A stretch of 64,000 bases of DNA from Ipomoea triloba. Its lineage: Eukaryota; Streptophyta; Magnoliopsida; Solanales; Convolvulaceae. Below, one piece after another: positions 34,935 through 45,632 of this stretch. The stretch is from the NCBI RefSeq assembly GCF_003576645.1, contig NC_044919.1, forward strand, positions 17,810,985 to 17,874,984, read 5' to 3'. The stretch's first letter is position 1, and the number at the start of each line of letters is the position of its first letter. A program made the position numbers and the translations under genes. Below the pieces are notes generated by a model that searched no databases, was not told the DNA's origin, and worked only from the letters and a program-made list of their open reading frames with translations.

Positions 34935-36447
34935 CAAATAAGAAGAAGAAGGGACCACTCCACCAACAACCATGAAAGACCAATCTTGAAAGGTATAATT
35001 TCAATTCCTAATTTATTTCTTTACCTTTACTCTAACCGTGTTTAAAGGGCGAACTCAGATTGCAAAACTTTGATAAGGATACAAATTGTAAGTATTTCTT
35101 TTATCCTGATTCAATGCCCTGTTTTGGTTTACTTTATTTTTCTAGTATCGCAAATGAAGAGCTGCATAAAATTGTTGTGTTGGATGTAGTCTGTTTGTTA
35201 AAACTGTTTTAGCCCAGTTCACACTTTTAAGTGTGGAAAAGGGGCATGTGTAGAACCCTTAAACATATATCCTTTTTCCTCTGTTCCTTATGGAAACATC
35301 GAGGACGATGTTTATTTTTAAGTGTGGAAAGGGTGTATGCTTCTTGAAACAGTTGATTGATTAAGTGATAAGGTATAGGAACCTAGAGGGTGTGTTATTG
35401 CCAATACTATCTAGGAGGGCTCCTAACCTTGTGCCAAGAATTGAATGTCTTAAATATGCTTTGGAAGCTTCACTTTGCACCAATTTGCACATTCCGACCC
35501 AAATTGAAAATTTTTAATGAGTGCTTGCATGCTTTCACCTTGTATTTTATTTGGACCTCAGTCAAGGATCTCTCGAAGTGGGAGTGTAAATCCTTTGAGT
35601 TTTAGAAAGATAAGAATAGCGAAGCCTGGAAACTGAATTAATCTCAGCAGGACATGGGGCAAAAGGAGAGCCTAAGTGAGCTATGAGTGAAAACAATCCC
35701 TAATCCCTAGAAAAAGGCATGAGGGGTTGATATGGTGAAACGTGAATAAAGGAAAAAGGTCATTCCTAGAGATAAAAGTGAGGTGAGCCATCTTGTCTAG
35801 ATAAGGGGTAAACATTGCACGGTCTTCGAAAAAGCATGGATCACCATGTGAAGTCGGTTGCCCCGAAGAGATCTTGAAAGATGAGAAAATAGAGAGGAGG
35901 TGAGCCACTTCGCTAGGATTCAGGCACCCATTGCACTGACCTTCGAAAAAGCATGGATCTCCATGTGAAGTCGGGTAGCCTGATGACGTTATCTTAGGAA
36001 GTGAGAAAATAGAGTGATCGCCCAAGCCATGGCGATGAGCGGTCCATGTCCCTGCCCTCACTTGTATAATGTAAAGAGGCTTTGGCGTTAGGTTGGAAAT
36101 TGGCTAAGGGGTGAGCATCGGTTCCACTAGTCGGATCGGCTGGAGGCCCCTAGAAAATACAAGGTGAAAACTCTTTTGTCACGTGCATGTTTTAAGGTGT
36201 GAATAAAAACTTCTTATATAGTATCCATCGAGACCTTGATTTCCTTAGCATATTTCTTACATTTGGTTGGCACGAGTTTAGCAGTTTTGGTAGATAGTGT
36301 AGGGGATTTCACCCGCTCAACTCCGAACACTTACACATCACTTGATTGGTTAACCGTGAAAGAAAGAACTATCCTTGGTGCTTACATGATTAGGGCTTAG
36401 AAAAGTGTACTTGCTTGAGGACAAGCAAGGTTTAAGTGTGGAAAGTT
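34935..36447 (+). other. 3' noncoding region of nested Ty3-type element
   Basis: No ORF of note. AAACATCG-AGGA-CGATGTTT (35294-35313) with AGTGTGGAAAGGG (35321-35333) is an internal hairpin-polypurine module. Near 35800-36010 the sequence CTTCGAAAAAGCATGGAT occurs twice, about 120 bp apart. The region ends in the 3' module TTGCTTG-AGGA-CAAGCAA (36411-36428) and AGTGTGGAAAGTT (36435-36447), the polypurine tract. Confidence 0.7.
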
Positions 36448-37716
36448 TGATAAGCACCAAGAATAGCGCTTATAAGGGGTCTTTATTAGATTAAAAGCGC
36501 ATCGTTTTGACATCCAATTACAACAATTGCATGCATTTCAGCTCAAACGCGATCAATTTCTTCTAACAACATTTCCAGAAAGAGTTTTGAAGTATTTCAC
36601 AGGTTGAAGAGGGATTTGAAGCTAAAATGGAGCAAAAGACGAACAAGTCAACATGCAGTAACGCCCCACGCAGCCTCACACGCGTGTGGCTGGGCGTGGA
36701 ATTATTCCAGAGAGCCACCACGCCACTCACACGCGTGTGAGCAAGCGTGGTCGGGCCAAGGGCTATTTTGGGAAATTTTTTCCCTTTCTTTGTCACCTAT
36801 ATAAATCCCTTTTTGCCCAAAACCTAAAGGGGGGAGGATAGATCAGAAAATTGATAGAATAGGATAGATAGATCTAGAGGGTTTTCTCCCCTCTTGGGAG
36901 AAAATTCCTTCCGTTCATAGTTAGTATAGATCAAGGGCAAGAAGGAAGATTAGGATTCAAGATCAAGGTTGTAAGATCCCCTTTTTCAAGGGGTGGTAAC
37001 CATTCTCTTCAATTTCTAATTCAATACTAGTTTATTTTAATTTCCTTTTCCTTTTCTTGTTTCTTAGTATGCTAGAGTAGATTAGATAGGGGATTGGTGG
37101 CCCCATGGTAGATCTATGTGGATGTTTAATATTATTGCTTTGATTTGTGAATTGCTGGCTTGGTGGATGTTGAACTTGTGTGGATGATGTTCTTTAAGCT
37201 TTGTGCCTTTTGTGGCCACATTAGGTAGCAAACCCAAAGGAAGTGAGTGTGCGCGCGATAGCGGCCACCCACGAGTCTCACTCAACCACATCTCCACTCT
37301 TAGTCCGAAAGGACAAGACCCGAAAGGATTGGTAGACAAGGTGTTCGATGAAATGCCCCAACCGAATGAGGATGTGGGAGTCCAAAGTGTGACGCCACTT
37401 GGTAGTGTGCCATGAACTCCCTAGTCTATTCCACAACTTGCACTCGCAAAACCAACCAAAGATAAACCACATGGAAAAGCCTAAAGCCCCAATCTCCACT
37501 TTACTTTTCTTTACTTTACACAACTTTTATCAACCTTACCCTCTTACCAATGAATCCAACTCCTAGCCATTCCCGTAACTCTTTTCCTTCAACCTCCTAG
37601 ATGCCAACACACCAATTCGGTTCCCATTCGCCATCCTTGAGAGACACGACACTCGGGGAGTCTTGACTCTTTGTGTTACCACCTTCACCCTCACACTCAC
37701 CATATACACAACATCA
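36448..37716 (+). repeat. 3' LTR of nested Ty3-type element, 1269 bp
   Basis: TGATAAGCACC...AACATCA, with the same paired palindromes (36677-36688, 36726-36741). Followed by the ATATG target copy. Confidence 0.93.
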
Positions 37717-37721
37717 ATATG

Positions 37722-38176
37722 TATGAGACAACTATGTTGTCTCAAGTCAAAGGATTATTGCATACTTGTAACAAACAATATACCGATGACACGTAGGTAA
37801 ACACCATGTGGTACGTTGTAGTCAGTCATTGAACGATATAGAATGGCGTGAGACTCACTATAAGACGAACAATATGCTAGTCTTATTTGAATTCAAATGC
37901 CCAATTAGAATTCCTAAACTAGGAACACTTTATTTTACAATACTTCATTTATTAATTCTTTGTCACTCATATTCTTAACTCTTAGGAATGAAGAATTAAG
38001 GAGATTGTACGGAATAATATCTAATATTAACTATAAGCCAAAATAAAATAAATAAAACAATTATTTATTATATTTATTTAATAAGAATAACCAAGGTGAG
38101 GAGTGAACTATGTATGAAATGAGTCTAGGTGAGATGACTTCCAATGTCATAGCCATTTTAAACTTTGAAGGCCTAT
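37722..38176. other. Flank between two LTR elements
   Basis: Contains a TGTCTCAAGTCAAAGGATT stretch reminiscent of other plant repeats. No gene is seen. Confidence 0.4.
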
Positions 38177-39645
38177 TGATGTTGTGGTTTATGGTGAGGT
38201 GAATGTGGGTGATAAAACGAGGAAAACTCCCCGAGTGTCGTGTCTCTCAAGGAAGGCAGGTTTGGAGTTGAATGTATGTTGACTTTTAGGAGGTTGAGGG
38301 TTAAGAGTTACAAGAATGACAAGAACTTGAAAGCATATGTGCAAGGAAATTGGAAATCTAAAAATAACAAAAGCAAGAATAAGGGAAAAATGGAGATTGG
38401 GGCTCTTGGCTAGCATATATGGTCCAAGATTCTATCGGTTATGCGAGCATATGCCTCGGATATAACAAGCGAGTTTTAGGCACATCACCGAGTGGCGTCA
38501 CACTCGGAGTCCCATATCCTCATTCGGCTGGGGCATTTTGTCAAACACTTTGTCTACCACTACTCTTGGACCTCGTCCTTTCGAACTAAGGGCGGAGATG
38601 TAGGTGAGTAGGACTTGTGAGAGGCCGCTATCGCGCACACAATCACTTTCACAAAGTTGCTACCTAGCGTGGCCACACATAGGCACAAAACAACACCAAA
38701 CATCACCCACACAAGCATTCAAATACAAGAACATAAAGCTCACAACTTTAAGAAAAACATAACATTAAATCAACCACAAAGCTAGTTTCGGGGCCACCAA
38801 TCCCCTTTCTAATCTAAGTTATCATTGAAATAAAGAAACAAGGAAAAGAAATTGAAGATGTAAAGGAAACAAAGATGAACTTAAAATATATATGGAAATG
38901 AAGAGTCACCATTCATGGGATCTATTACATCCTTGCTCCAATCTTTTATTCTCCTCACATTGTTTCTATAATCTATCTATGGAGATGGAGTTTTCTCCCA
39001 AGAGGGGAGAAAACCCTAAGAAATATGATCTAAAATTAATTGTTGCCTCTTTAGGTCTTGGGAAAATGAGCCTTATATAGTGGGAGCAAAAATAGGGCAA
39101 AATAGACAATTTTCCCATAGCTGAAATTTGTGCTGTCACAGGGCTCTCGATGCGTCAAGCCAGGGGCTCGACGCGTCGAGCCCTACAGATTTTAATAAAA
39201 ATGTTACGGCATCTCGTCGACGTGTCGAGGCTGGGGCTCGACGCGTCGAGCTTTGAATTTGAATCTTCAACATTTTAGCCCTGAATCCTTCTTGTGGCTG
39301 TAGAAATAGCTTCAAAACATCTTCCATAATCGTGTTAGAGGTTTTTGATCACATTCGAGTCTTATGCATGAAATCCTTATGAATGGGTAGCAAACTATGC
39401 AATTTTAGCCCGTAAATGACCCTTAAATCGGACTATTCTTGGTGCTTATCAAAGTTTCCACACTTAAAACATTGCTTGTCCTCAAGCAAGCATACTATCA
39501 AATCCTAATCATATAAGCACCAAGGATAGTTCGTTTTCTCATTGTTGATTGATCAAGTGATGTGTGGGTGTTCGGAGTTGAGCGGGTGAAATTCCCTACA
39601 CTATCCACCAAGACCACTAAACTCATGCCGACCAAATGTAAGAAA
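38177..39645 (-). mobile_element. Minus-strand relative of nested Ty3-type element, 3' LTR and end
   Basis: The LTR runs from 39451 down to 38177 (TGATAAGCACCAAGAATAG to ACATCA, 1275 bp). Right of it lies the complement of AAGTGTGGAAACTT and of the hairpin TTGCTTG-AGGA-CAAGCAA (39472-39489). About 160 bp of interior follow, matching 36270-36447. Its LTR palindromes are GCTCGACGCGTCGAGC (39165-39180, 39236-39251) instead of CACACGCGTGTG. The interior is cut at 39646 by a CACTA end, and the rest of the element is not seen. Confidence 0.8.
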
Positions 39646-40370
39646 CACTACTACACAAACGGCTTTTAACGTCGGCTAAATGGACTCTTTAACTTCGGCT
39701 AAAATCCGACGTTGATTTGACCGACGTTGTAAGGGTACACATACAACGTCGACTAAATGTTAGCCGACGTTGTAAGGTACACATACAACGTCGGCTAAAT
39801 GTTAACCGACGTTGTAAGGTAAACATACAACGTCGGCTCTTTACAAATAGCCGACGTTGTAGGTAATTTAAAAACTACTAAAATAACCTACAACGTCGGC
39901 TCTTTACAAATAGCCGAAGTTGTAGGTAATTTGAAAACTACTAAAATACCCTACAACGTCGGCTCTTTACAAATAGCCGACGTTTTAGGTAATTTGAAAA
40001 CTACTAAAATACCCTACAACTTCGGCTCTTTACAAATAGCCGACGTTGTAGGTAATTTAAAAACTACTAAAATACCCTACAACGTCGGCTATTTGTAAAG
40101 AGCCGACGTTGTAGGTAATTTGAAAACTAATAAAATACCCTACAACGTCGGCTCCATATAAATAGCCGACGTTGTAGGTAATTTAAAAACTACGAAAACA
40201 CCCTATAACATCGGCTCTTTATAAATAACCGGTAATTTAAAAACTACTAAAATACCCTACAACGTCGGCTCTTTACAAATAGCCGACGTTGTAGGTAATT
40301 TGAAAACTACTAAAATACCCTACAACGTCGGCTAATAAGACTAGCTGACGTTGTAAGGTAATTTTTTTTA
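39646..40370 (+). mobile_element. CACTA-type transposon end with palindromic array
   Basis: CACTACTACACAAACGG at 39646 is a CACTA-type terminus. Inverted copies of ACAACGTCGGCT / AGCCGACGTTGT follow, first at a 42-43-bp spacing with mismatches, then as a regular array. The other end and transposase are not visible. Confidence 0.65.
39830..40355. repeat. 63-bp tandem array of hairpins, about 8 units
   Basis: TCGGC recurs at 39900, 39963, 40026, 40089, 40152, 40215, 40269 and 40332. The period is 63 bp, except one 54-bp unit that lost 9 bp. Each unit is CTACAACGTCGGCT, a 10-nt loop, AGCCGACGTTGTAG and a spacer. In the unit at 40078-40113 the core is the exact reverse complement of the others. 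Confidence 0.92.
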
Positions 40371-42604
40371 AATATTCATTTTATTTTTCTATTTACACTC
40401 AAAACCTGCTCAAATATATATTGTTAGGAATAAAATTGTAATAGTTTTGATGAGACAATTTGTAATTTTAGAAATCCCCTATTTTATTTTTAGAGTGTAG
40501 AGATTAGACCCGAAAGACAAGTCATGACATTAGATTGGTTCGAATTATTGTTTTATAGAATACATTTTGTCATGAGTCTTGTAAGTCATTTGCTTCCACT
40601 ATACACATGAGTGTATATGATCCAATGGACAAGGTCGAATTATCATTGCTAGAAGGCACGAGTTCAAATCCTATTGAGAACATTTTAAGCCATGAAGAGC
40701 TACGAGTGTCATGATCCAACTCCACGAAGAAAGTCAAGTTTTTGTAAGCTTTGGAGCTAGTCAAGGGATGAAGGAAGTTCAAGATCCACTATCTCTACAC
40801 CATACGCTGCACAATGCAAAGAAGGATCAAATATATTATCTTGCTGAATATGATTGAATGAGCTGAAACGGAGTAATGGTTAAGAACTTGAGCATATACC
40901 AATTTGTCCAGTGTTTAAATCCTATAAGCAACACTTTAGTCTCTATAGGCTAAGCTTGGGAGCTACTTGACACGGCTAAATTTTTGGAACAAGTCAAATG
41001 GTCAAGGGAGCTACTTATGGAGGAACTTTTGGTCAATAGAGCTACTTGGAGAGTAAGTCTTGTTGACCTTAGCAAGACTTATACGCGTGATACACACCAA
41101 CTTCCTACAACGCGTGAAGACCATAATGGAGCATGTTATGGAGCAACTTGGGGTGGAACTTACACTTAGCCATTTTTGCATGCTTCATATATATATTTTT
41201 GAAGGTCCAGTACGTGATGCCATGAACCAGAAGAAATCTAAAGGTGGTGATTTTCTGAAGATCATTGTTCATACTCAAGCAAGAGTCACCCGGTTTGAAA
41301 GATCAACTTGCCTAAGATCAAATCAAGAATGCAACAAAGTCAAAAATATCAAGCTCTGAAGGATACAAAGTCCACAATATCAGGCTGTCAGGACAACAAG
41401 TCTGAAATTGGTGGCTACAAATTTCAAAGATCAATCAAGCCGAAATAGAAGACTTTGGTGAGCAATTTGCAGAGGTAATTTTTCTAAAATTACCAGCGGC
41501 ATTAAATGAGCATATCAAAATGGAGATCTTATCAGATCAAATTGGCAAGTTATCAGATCAACGGTATGGTCATTAAATGAGGAGGTATGGCCATCAAGAT
41601 CAGATTGGAATAACCAATCAAATCAAGTGAACGTTCAAAATTTGAATGTTCATAACGGGCAAATAATTCTTTGAATTATAAAAAGCCCAAGAAGACTTGA
41701 AGACAAGCACGGTTGAGATCTCAGACGAGAAGTACAACACTACGAACTAAAACGTGAAAAACTACAAGTGGTGCTACTGAGCGGTGAATGCGATAAAAAT
41801 ACAAAGTGTTGAGATATTGAGCTATACACGAGAGGAATTCAAGTCTTAGAAAAGAAATATTTATTTCTTTCAACAGTTGTATCTCTACTCAGTGTAGAAA
41901 GGAGTGTGTGTAGCTGGGTGCGTAACACTCGAGTGAACTAAGTGTAGCTTTGTGCGAAACACTTGGTTGGAACGTAGCTTTGTGCGTAGCGTTCGGGAAC
42001 GTAGCTTTGTGCGTAGCGTTCGGGGAGCGTAGTTGTGTGCGTAGCGCTCGGGAGCTTAGCTTTGTGCGGAGAGCTGGTGGTTGAGTGTAGCTTTGTGCGT
42101 AACACTCGGGAAGTGCTTGTGTAGCACTTGGAGTTTCACTATTGTATCTGAGTGATTGAAGATAGTGGAAATCTTCCTTGGAGTAAAGGAAGAAGTGGAG
42201 TAGGAGAATTACACCAACTCCGAACCACTATAAATCTCTGCCTCTCATTTACTTTAATGCACTTTATATTATTTGCATGATTAACTCACTAACCCTTTAC
42301 GTACTATGTTGATCATATCATCTGGGTTTGTGTGTTCTCACGTCCGCATGTGTTTGAAACTTTGCATACATATTCTTTGAGCTATTTTAAGATATTCCAA
42401 CGTATTGCATGCGAGTTATCTCTTCAGTTTTACTTAGATTTATTTTATAGCACTTTACCGTACGATATTCCGCTGCACATTTCAAGTTGAATTTATTCAC
42501 TTGAAATCTCTGTTGTTGAAGTGTTATAAAGTTTTTAATTGTTAGAAAAGTCTATTCACCCCGCCCCCCCCTCTAGACTTTTCACCACCCTATCGAGACT
42601 AACA
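40371..42604 (+). repeat. Probable LTR region of a plus-strand copia element
   Basis: The right border is set by the primer site at 42605. The left border is not known. At 41900-42130 a degenerate tandem repeat of GTGTAGCTTTGTGCGTAACACT-like units (about 25 bp, seven or so copies with CGTTCGGG/CACTCGGG endings) lies in the putative transcribed part. CCCCGCCCCCCCC at 42559-42571 is a C-run. No coding frame is supported. Confidence 0.5.
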
Positions 42605-42618
42605 AGTGGTATCAGAGC
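42605..42618 (+). other. Primer binding site, initiator tRNA-Met
   Basis: AGTGGTATCAGAGC follows ...GACTAACA, the probable LTR end. Confidence 0.85.
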
Positions 42619-42671
42619 GGTTGTCTATTGAGTCAATATTTGACTGCTAGATAGATCTCATAACCTTCAAG

Positions 42672-44238
42672 ATGAAGAGAGACTTAGCTCCGAGCCTATT
42701 ATTTTCATTAGAAAAATTTGATGATTGGAAAATACGTATGCAGGTCCATTTATCCGCTTTACACGATGAGATGTGGGAAGTAATTACCGGCGGTCCGATC
42801 AAAATTCTTAAAGTCAATACCGCAACTGAACAGACGAGCACTACACCGGCAAAGTATTCCTAAACCCAAAGAGGAATGGGGTTCTGAAGATAGACAACGA
42901 AATAACTTGGACAACATCGCCAAGGATATTTTATTCAAAGCTATCGACAATGCAACTTTCCCAAAGGTCCGAAAATACAAAACCGCAAAAGAAGTTTGGG
43001 AGACACTAGTCAAAATGGGTGAAGGAGACGAGCAAGAAAAAGAAAACAAACTCACAATAGCATTAAAGAAATTTGAGGATTTCAAAATGCTGAATGGTGA
43101 GAGTATAGCCGAAATGGAAGCAAGATTTGTTAAAATCTTAGGAGAAATTACTGATCTTGGAAAGGAGATTGATCAGAAGGAAATATCACTCAAAATCCTA
43201 CGTGGACTACAGTCAAATTGGGACATGAAGGTCACAGCCATGCGAGACCATAGGGATCTCAAAACTCTTGCAACCGACAAGCTCTTCAATGATCTAAAAG
43301 CTTATGAGTTTGAGATGAAGACAAGAAAAGAAGAAGAACGCGAAGAAATATATACCGCACTAGTCATCGAACAACCATCTACATCAAGGTCAGTAGATAA
43401 TAGTGAATTTTTATTTGACGAAAATTTTGCGTTGTTTGTTAGGAAATTTAAGAAATTCATGAGGAAGAAGAACATCAAAAATTTTCCTCAAGCCAATACA
43501 TCCAGATGGATGAAAAAGGAAGGTCCAGATGCAAACTTGTGTTACAATTGTAGAAAGCCAGGACACTTTATGGCAGAATGTCATTATCCAAAAGTGAGCA
43601 AAAACCAAGGTGATAATACTCAGGAGGAAACCAAAGCAAAAGAAAGAAGATTCAAGAAAGACAAAAGGAAAGCATTAATTAGTGACCCACTTGAGTCAAG
43701 TGAAAATGATGAGTCATCTAGTCGAGAAAATGACACCTCAAAGGATGACAATGCTTTATTTTGCATGGATGCTTTAAGTAGCTCATCAACTCAAGATCTA
43801 TGCTTAATGGCGCATGAAGTTGAAGAAGATAATGTAACATCTAAATCTTTTGATTCTGCAAGTACTTCTTTTACTAGAAAGTCCCTCTCTCAATTTATGA
43901 GAGATTGTCAGACCGTTATGGACACTCACTCTCAACTCGAAGAGCGCAATAAATTTTTGATTCTTGAAAAAGATGAAATAAATAAAAAATTACAAAATGC
44001 TCTGTCCGAGGTGAAAGAATTGAAGGCTAAAATTATTTACCTTCAATAAGAGTTTAAATCAAGGGAAGTGAGAGAACACAACCTCAGGGGAGTAATAGCC
44101 ACATTTACGCATTCATCCAAAATAATGGATAAAATGGTAAATATGTAGAAACCCTCAGGAGATAAAATCGGTTTGGGTTACGATCCATCGTGTTCTCAAG
44201 CATCTCAAAAGTTGACCAATTCTACTACGACTTTAGAT
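42672..44238 (+). pseudogene. Copia gag, frameshifted and truncated
   Basis: ATG 42672 opens a Gag N-terminus (FDDWKIRMQVHLSAL). A 1-nt shift near 42857 moves to the frame that carries the UBN2-like Gag body (TAKEVWETLVKMGEGDEQ, LTIALKKFEDFKMLNGESI) and a CCHC zinc knuckle, CYNCRKPGHFMAEC, near 43540. An acidic Ser-rich stretch and a coiled-coil-like tail follow. TAA at 44047-44049 and TAG near 44146 both fit CAA/CAG to stop changes. The frame is open again until 44238, where the minus-strand SIRE-like LTR sequence begins. No pol of this element is found on the far side. It differs clearly from the Gag at 27076, so it is another copia family. Confidence 0.85.
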
Positions 44239-44404
44239 TGAAATCTCAGACTACCGTAATTATGATCTATGATTGTGAAAGAGTCTCCCAATGATTAAAC
44301 CCTAGCCAAACTTTGTAAAATAGGGTTAGACAAAAAGATAACAGAGAAAATCAAAGGATCGTATATCAAGAGAATAGCCTTGAGGCTGCGCTCTGATACC
44401 AATT
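44239..44404 (-). repeat. Primer site, leader and LTR remnant
   Basis: Minus strand: primer site TTGGTATCAGAGC (44404-44391), 89 nt of leader, and then 44301-44239, which repeats the last 63 bp of the adjacent LTR with few changes. It is a collapsed second copy. Confidence 0.75.
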
Positions 44405-45239
44405 GAAATCTCAAACTACCGTAATTTTGATCTAAGATTGTGAAAGAGTCTCCCAATGATTAAACCTATTTGCTAGATTTATTAGTCGACCCCTTCTAAT
44501 TGCTTGCTGATCTAGTGCAGAGATAAAAACAACGAGTATAAAAGGCAGTTATGAAATCAGTAAGAACACCAGAAATTGGTAACCCAGTTCGGAATATCAA
44601 TTCCTACGTCTGGGGGGCATCACTCTGATTGTCCAACTCTTCATTAATCAATACTGTGAAATGTACCACCAAATTATAGCTTGAGATTCACGCGGCAATT
44701 CTAGAAAATCATCACAGGCTCCATTCTAGAGTTCAACCTTGAAGAGTTGAACAGAACATGATCTCCCGATCTTCTTGAATTGAGGCTCCCCCTCAATGAT
44801 AGCACGGCTGGCATTCAGAGTGAAGACTTGCCCTATACTTCACGTAGAAGACGTATCTTGAATCAAAGGTAGGCTTTGTCAAGATTTCTTGTAATCACCA
44901 ATGAAAACTCCACATTTTGATCTTCAGTGTAAAACCTCTCTAACCCAATCACAAGAGATTAGTCTCATATATATGTTGCTCTGGTTCTGGTAAGTTGTTT
45001 GGAGTTTCCGTAACTAACCTTGATCCTCTTTCTTGCCTTTGTACAGTGTCTTGTTCAGTGGGCTGTCTTCAAAGTCTTCCAAGTCTTCTAAACTGTTTAC
45101 TGAACTAAACTACTATAAACCTTGAACACTTACAGAGAACCTGTTTTTGAACTATCTGCTGAACTAACAGAATTGTCATAGGAGCTTGGTACAACTCAGG
45201 GAGTTTCAAAACAGTTTTTACTTAGTAATTTTATTAACA
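44405..45239 (-). repeat. LTR of SIRE-like element, 835 bp
   Basis: Minus strand: TGTTAATAAAATTAC...GAGATTTCA. It is preceded by the purine tract and followed by TTGGTATCAGAGC, so both borders are well defined. A related, diverged LTR lies at 59455-60263. Confidence 0.85.
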
Positions 45240-45632
45240 ATCTTCTCCTTTGTAGCAAGTTTCTTGGCAATTCACAACAATCTTGCTAAAGCATCAGAGA
45301 TAGTTAAAAACAGAGTTCATTCAAATAACATAGTCCAAAAGTAAAATAAACTTGATGATGATTAAATCATCAGTGCAAAGCAAAATAAGCTAACACATGA
45401 AACCCTATTACAAATTTCTGAAATACAATCTTCTTAGCCTTCAAAAAGGAAGTAACCAAAGTAACCAAAGTAATACGAGTAACACGGTAACCAATGCTTA
45501 GAAAGGTTGTTCTTACTCCCCCTATTGCCAGGAACTTGTGAATCTGTAGCCACAAGACTCCTTAGCAGGACCAAGTAGAAAATCAACCCAAGTATTAAAA
45601 TAGAATCATTCAGATTCTGAGGACCCATCCTC

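Larger units (their letters stand above)
20909..37716 (+). mobile_element. Nested Ty3-type pol-less LTR retrotransposon, 16.8 kb
   Basis: LTRs at 20909-22157 and 36448-37716 are nearly identical, and the 5-bp ATATG flanks both ends (20904-20908, 37717-37721), so this is one complete insertion. The interior has a tRNA-Asp primer site, a gag-like ORF, a second ORF of a family often annotated as plant transposon protein, long noncoding stretches and a polypurine tract. It contains a Cassandra insertion (23758-24542) and a full copia element (26560-34069). Without these it would be about 8.5 kb. It has no pol genes of its own; the only RT and integrase belong to the inner copia element. Confidence 0.93.

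Noticed and set aside
39720..39830. 42-43-bp period in the CACTA subterminal repeats taken as another assembly overlap
   Set aside because: The copies differ at several bases (GTAAGGG/GTAAGG, CGACTA/CGGCTA, TTAGCC/TTAACC), so they are natural degenerate repeats.
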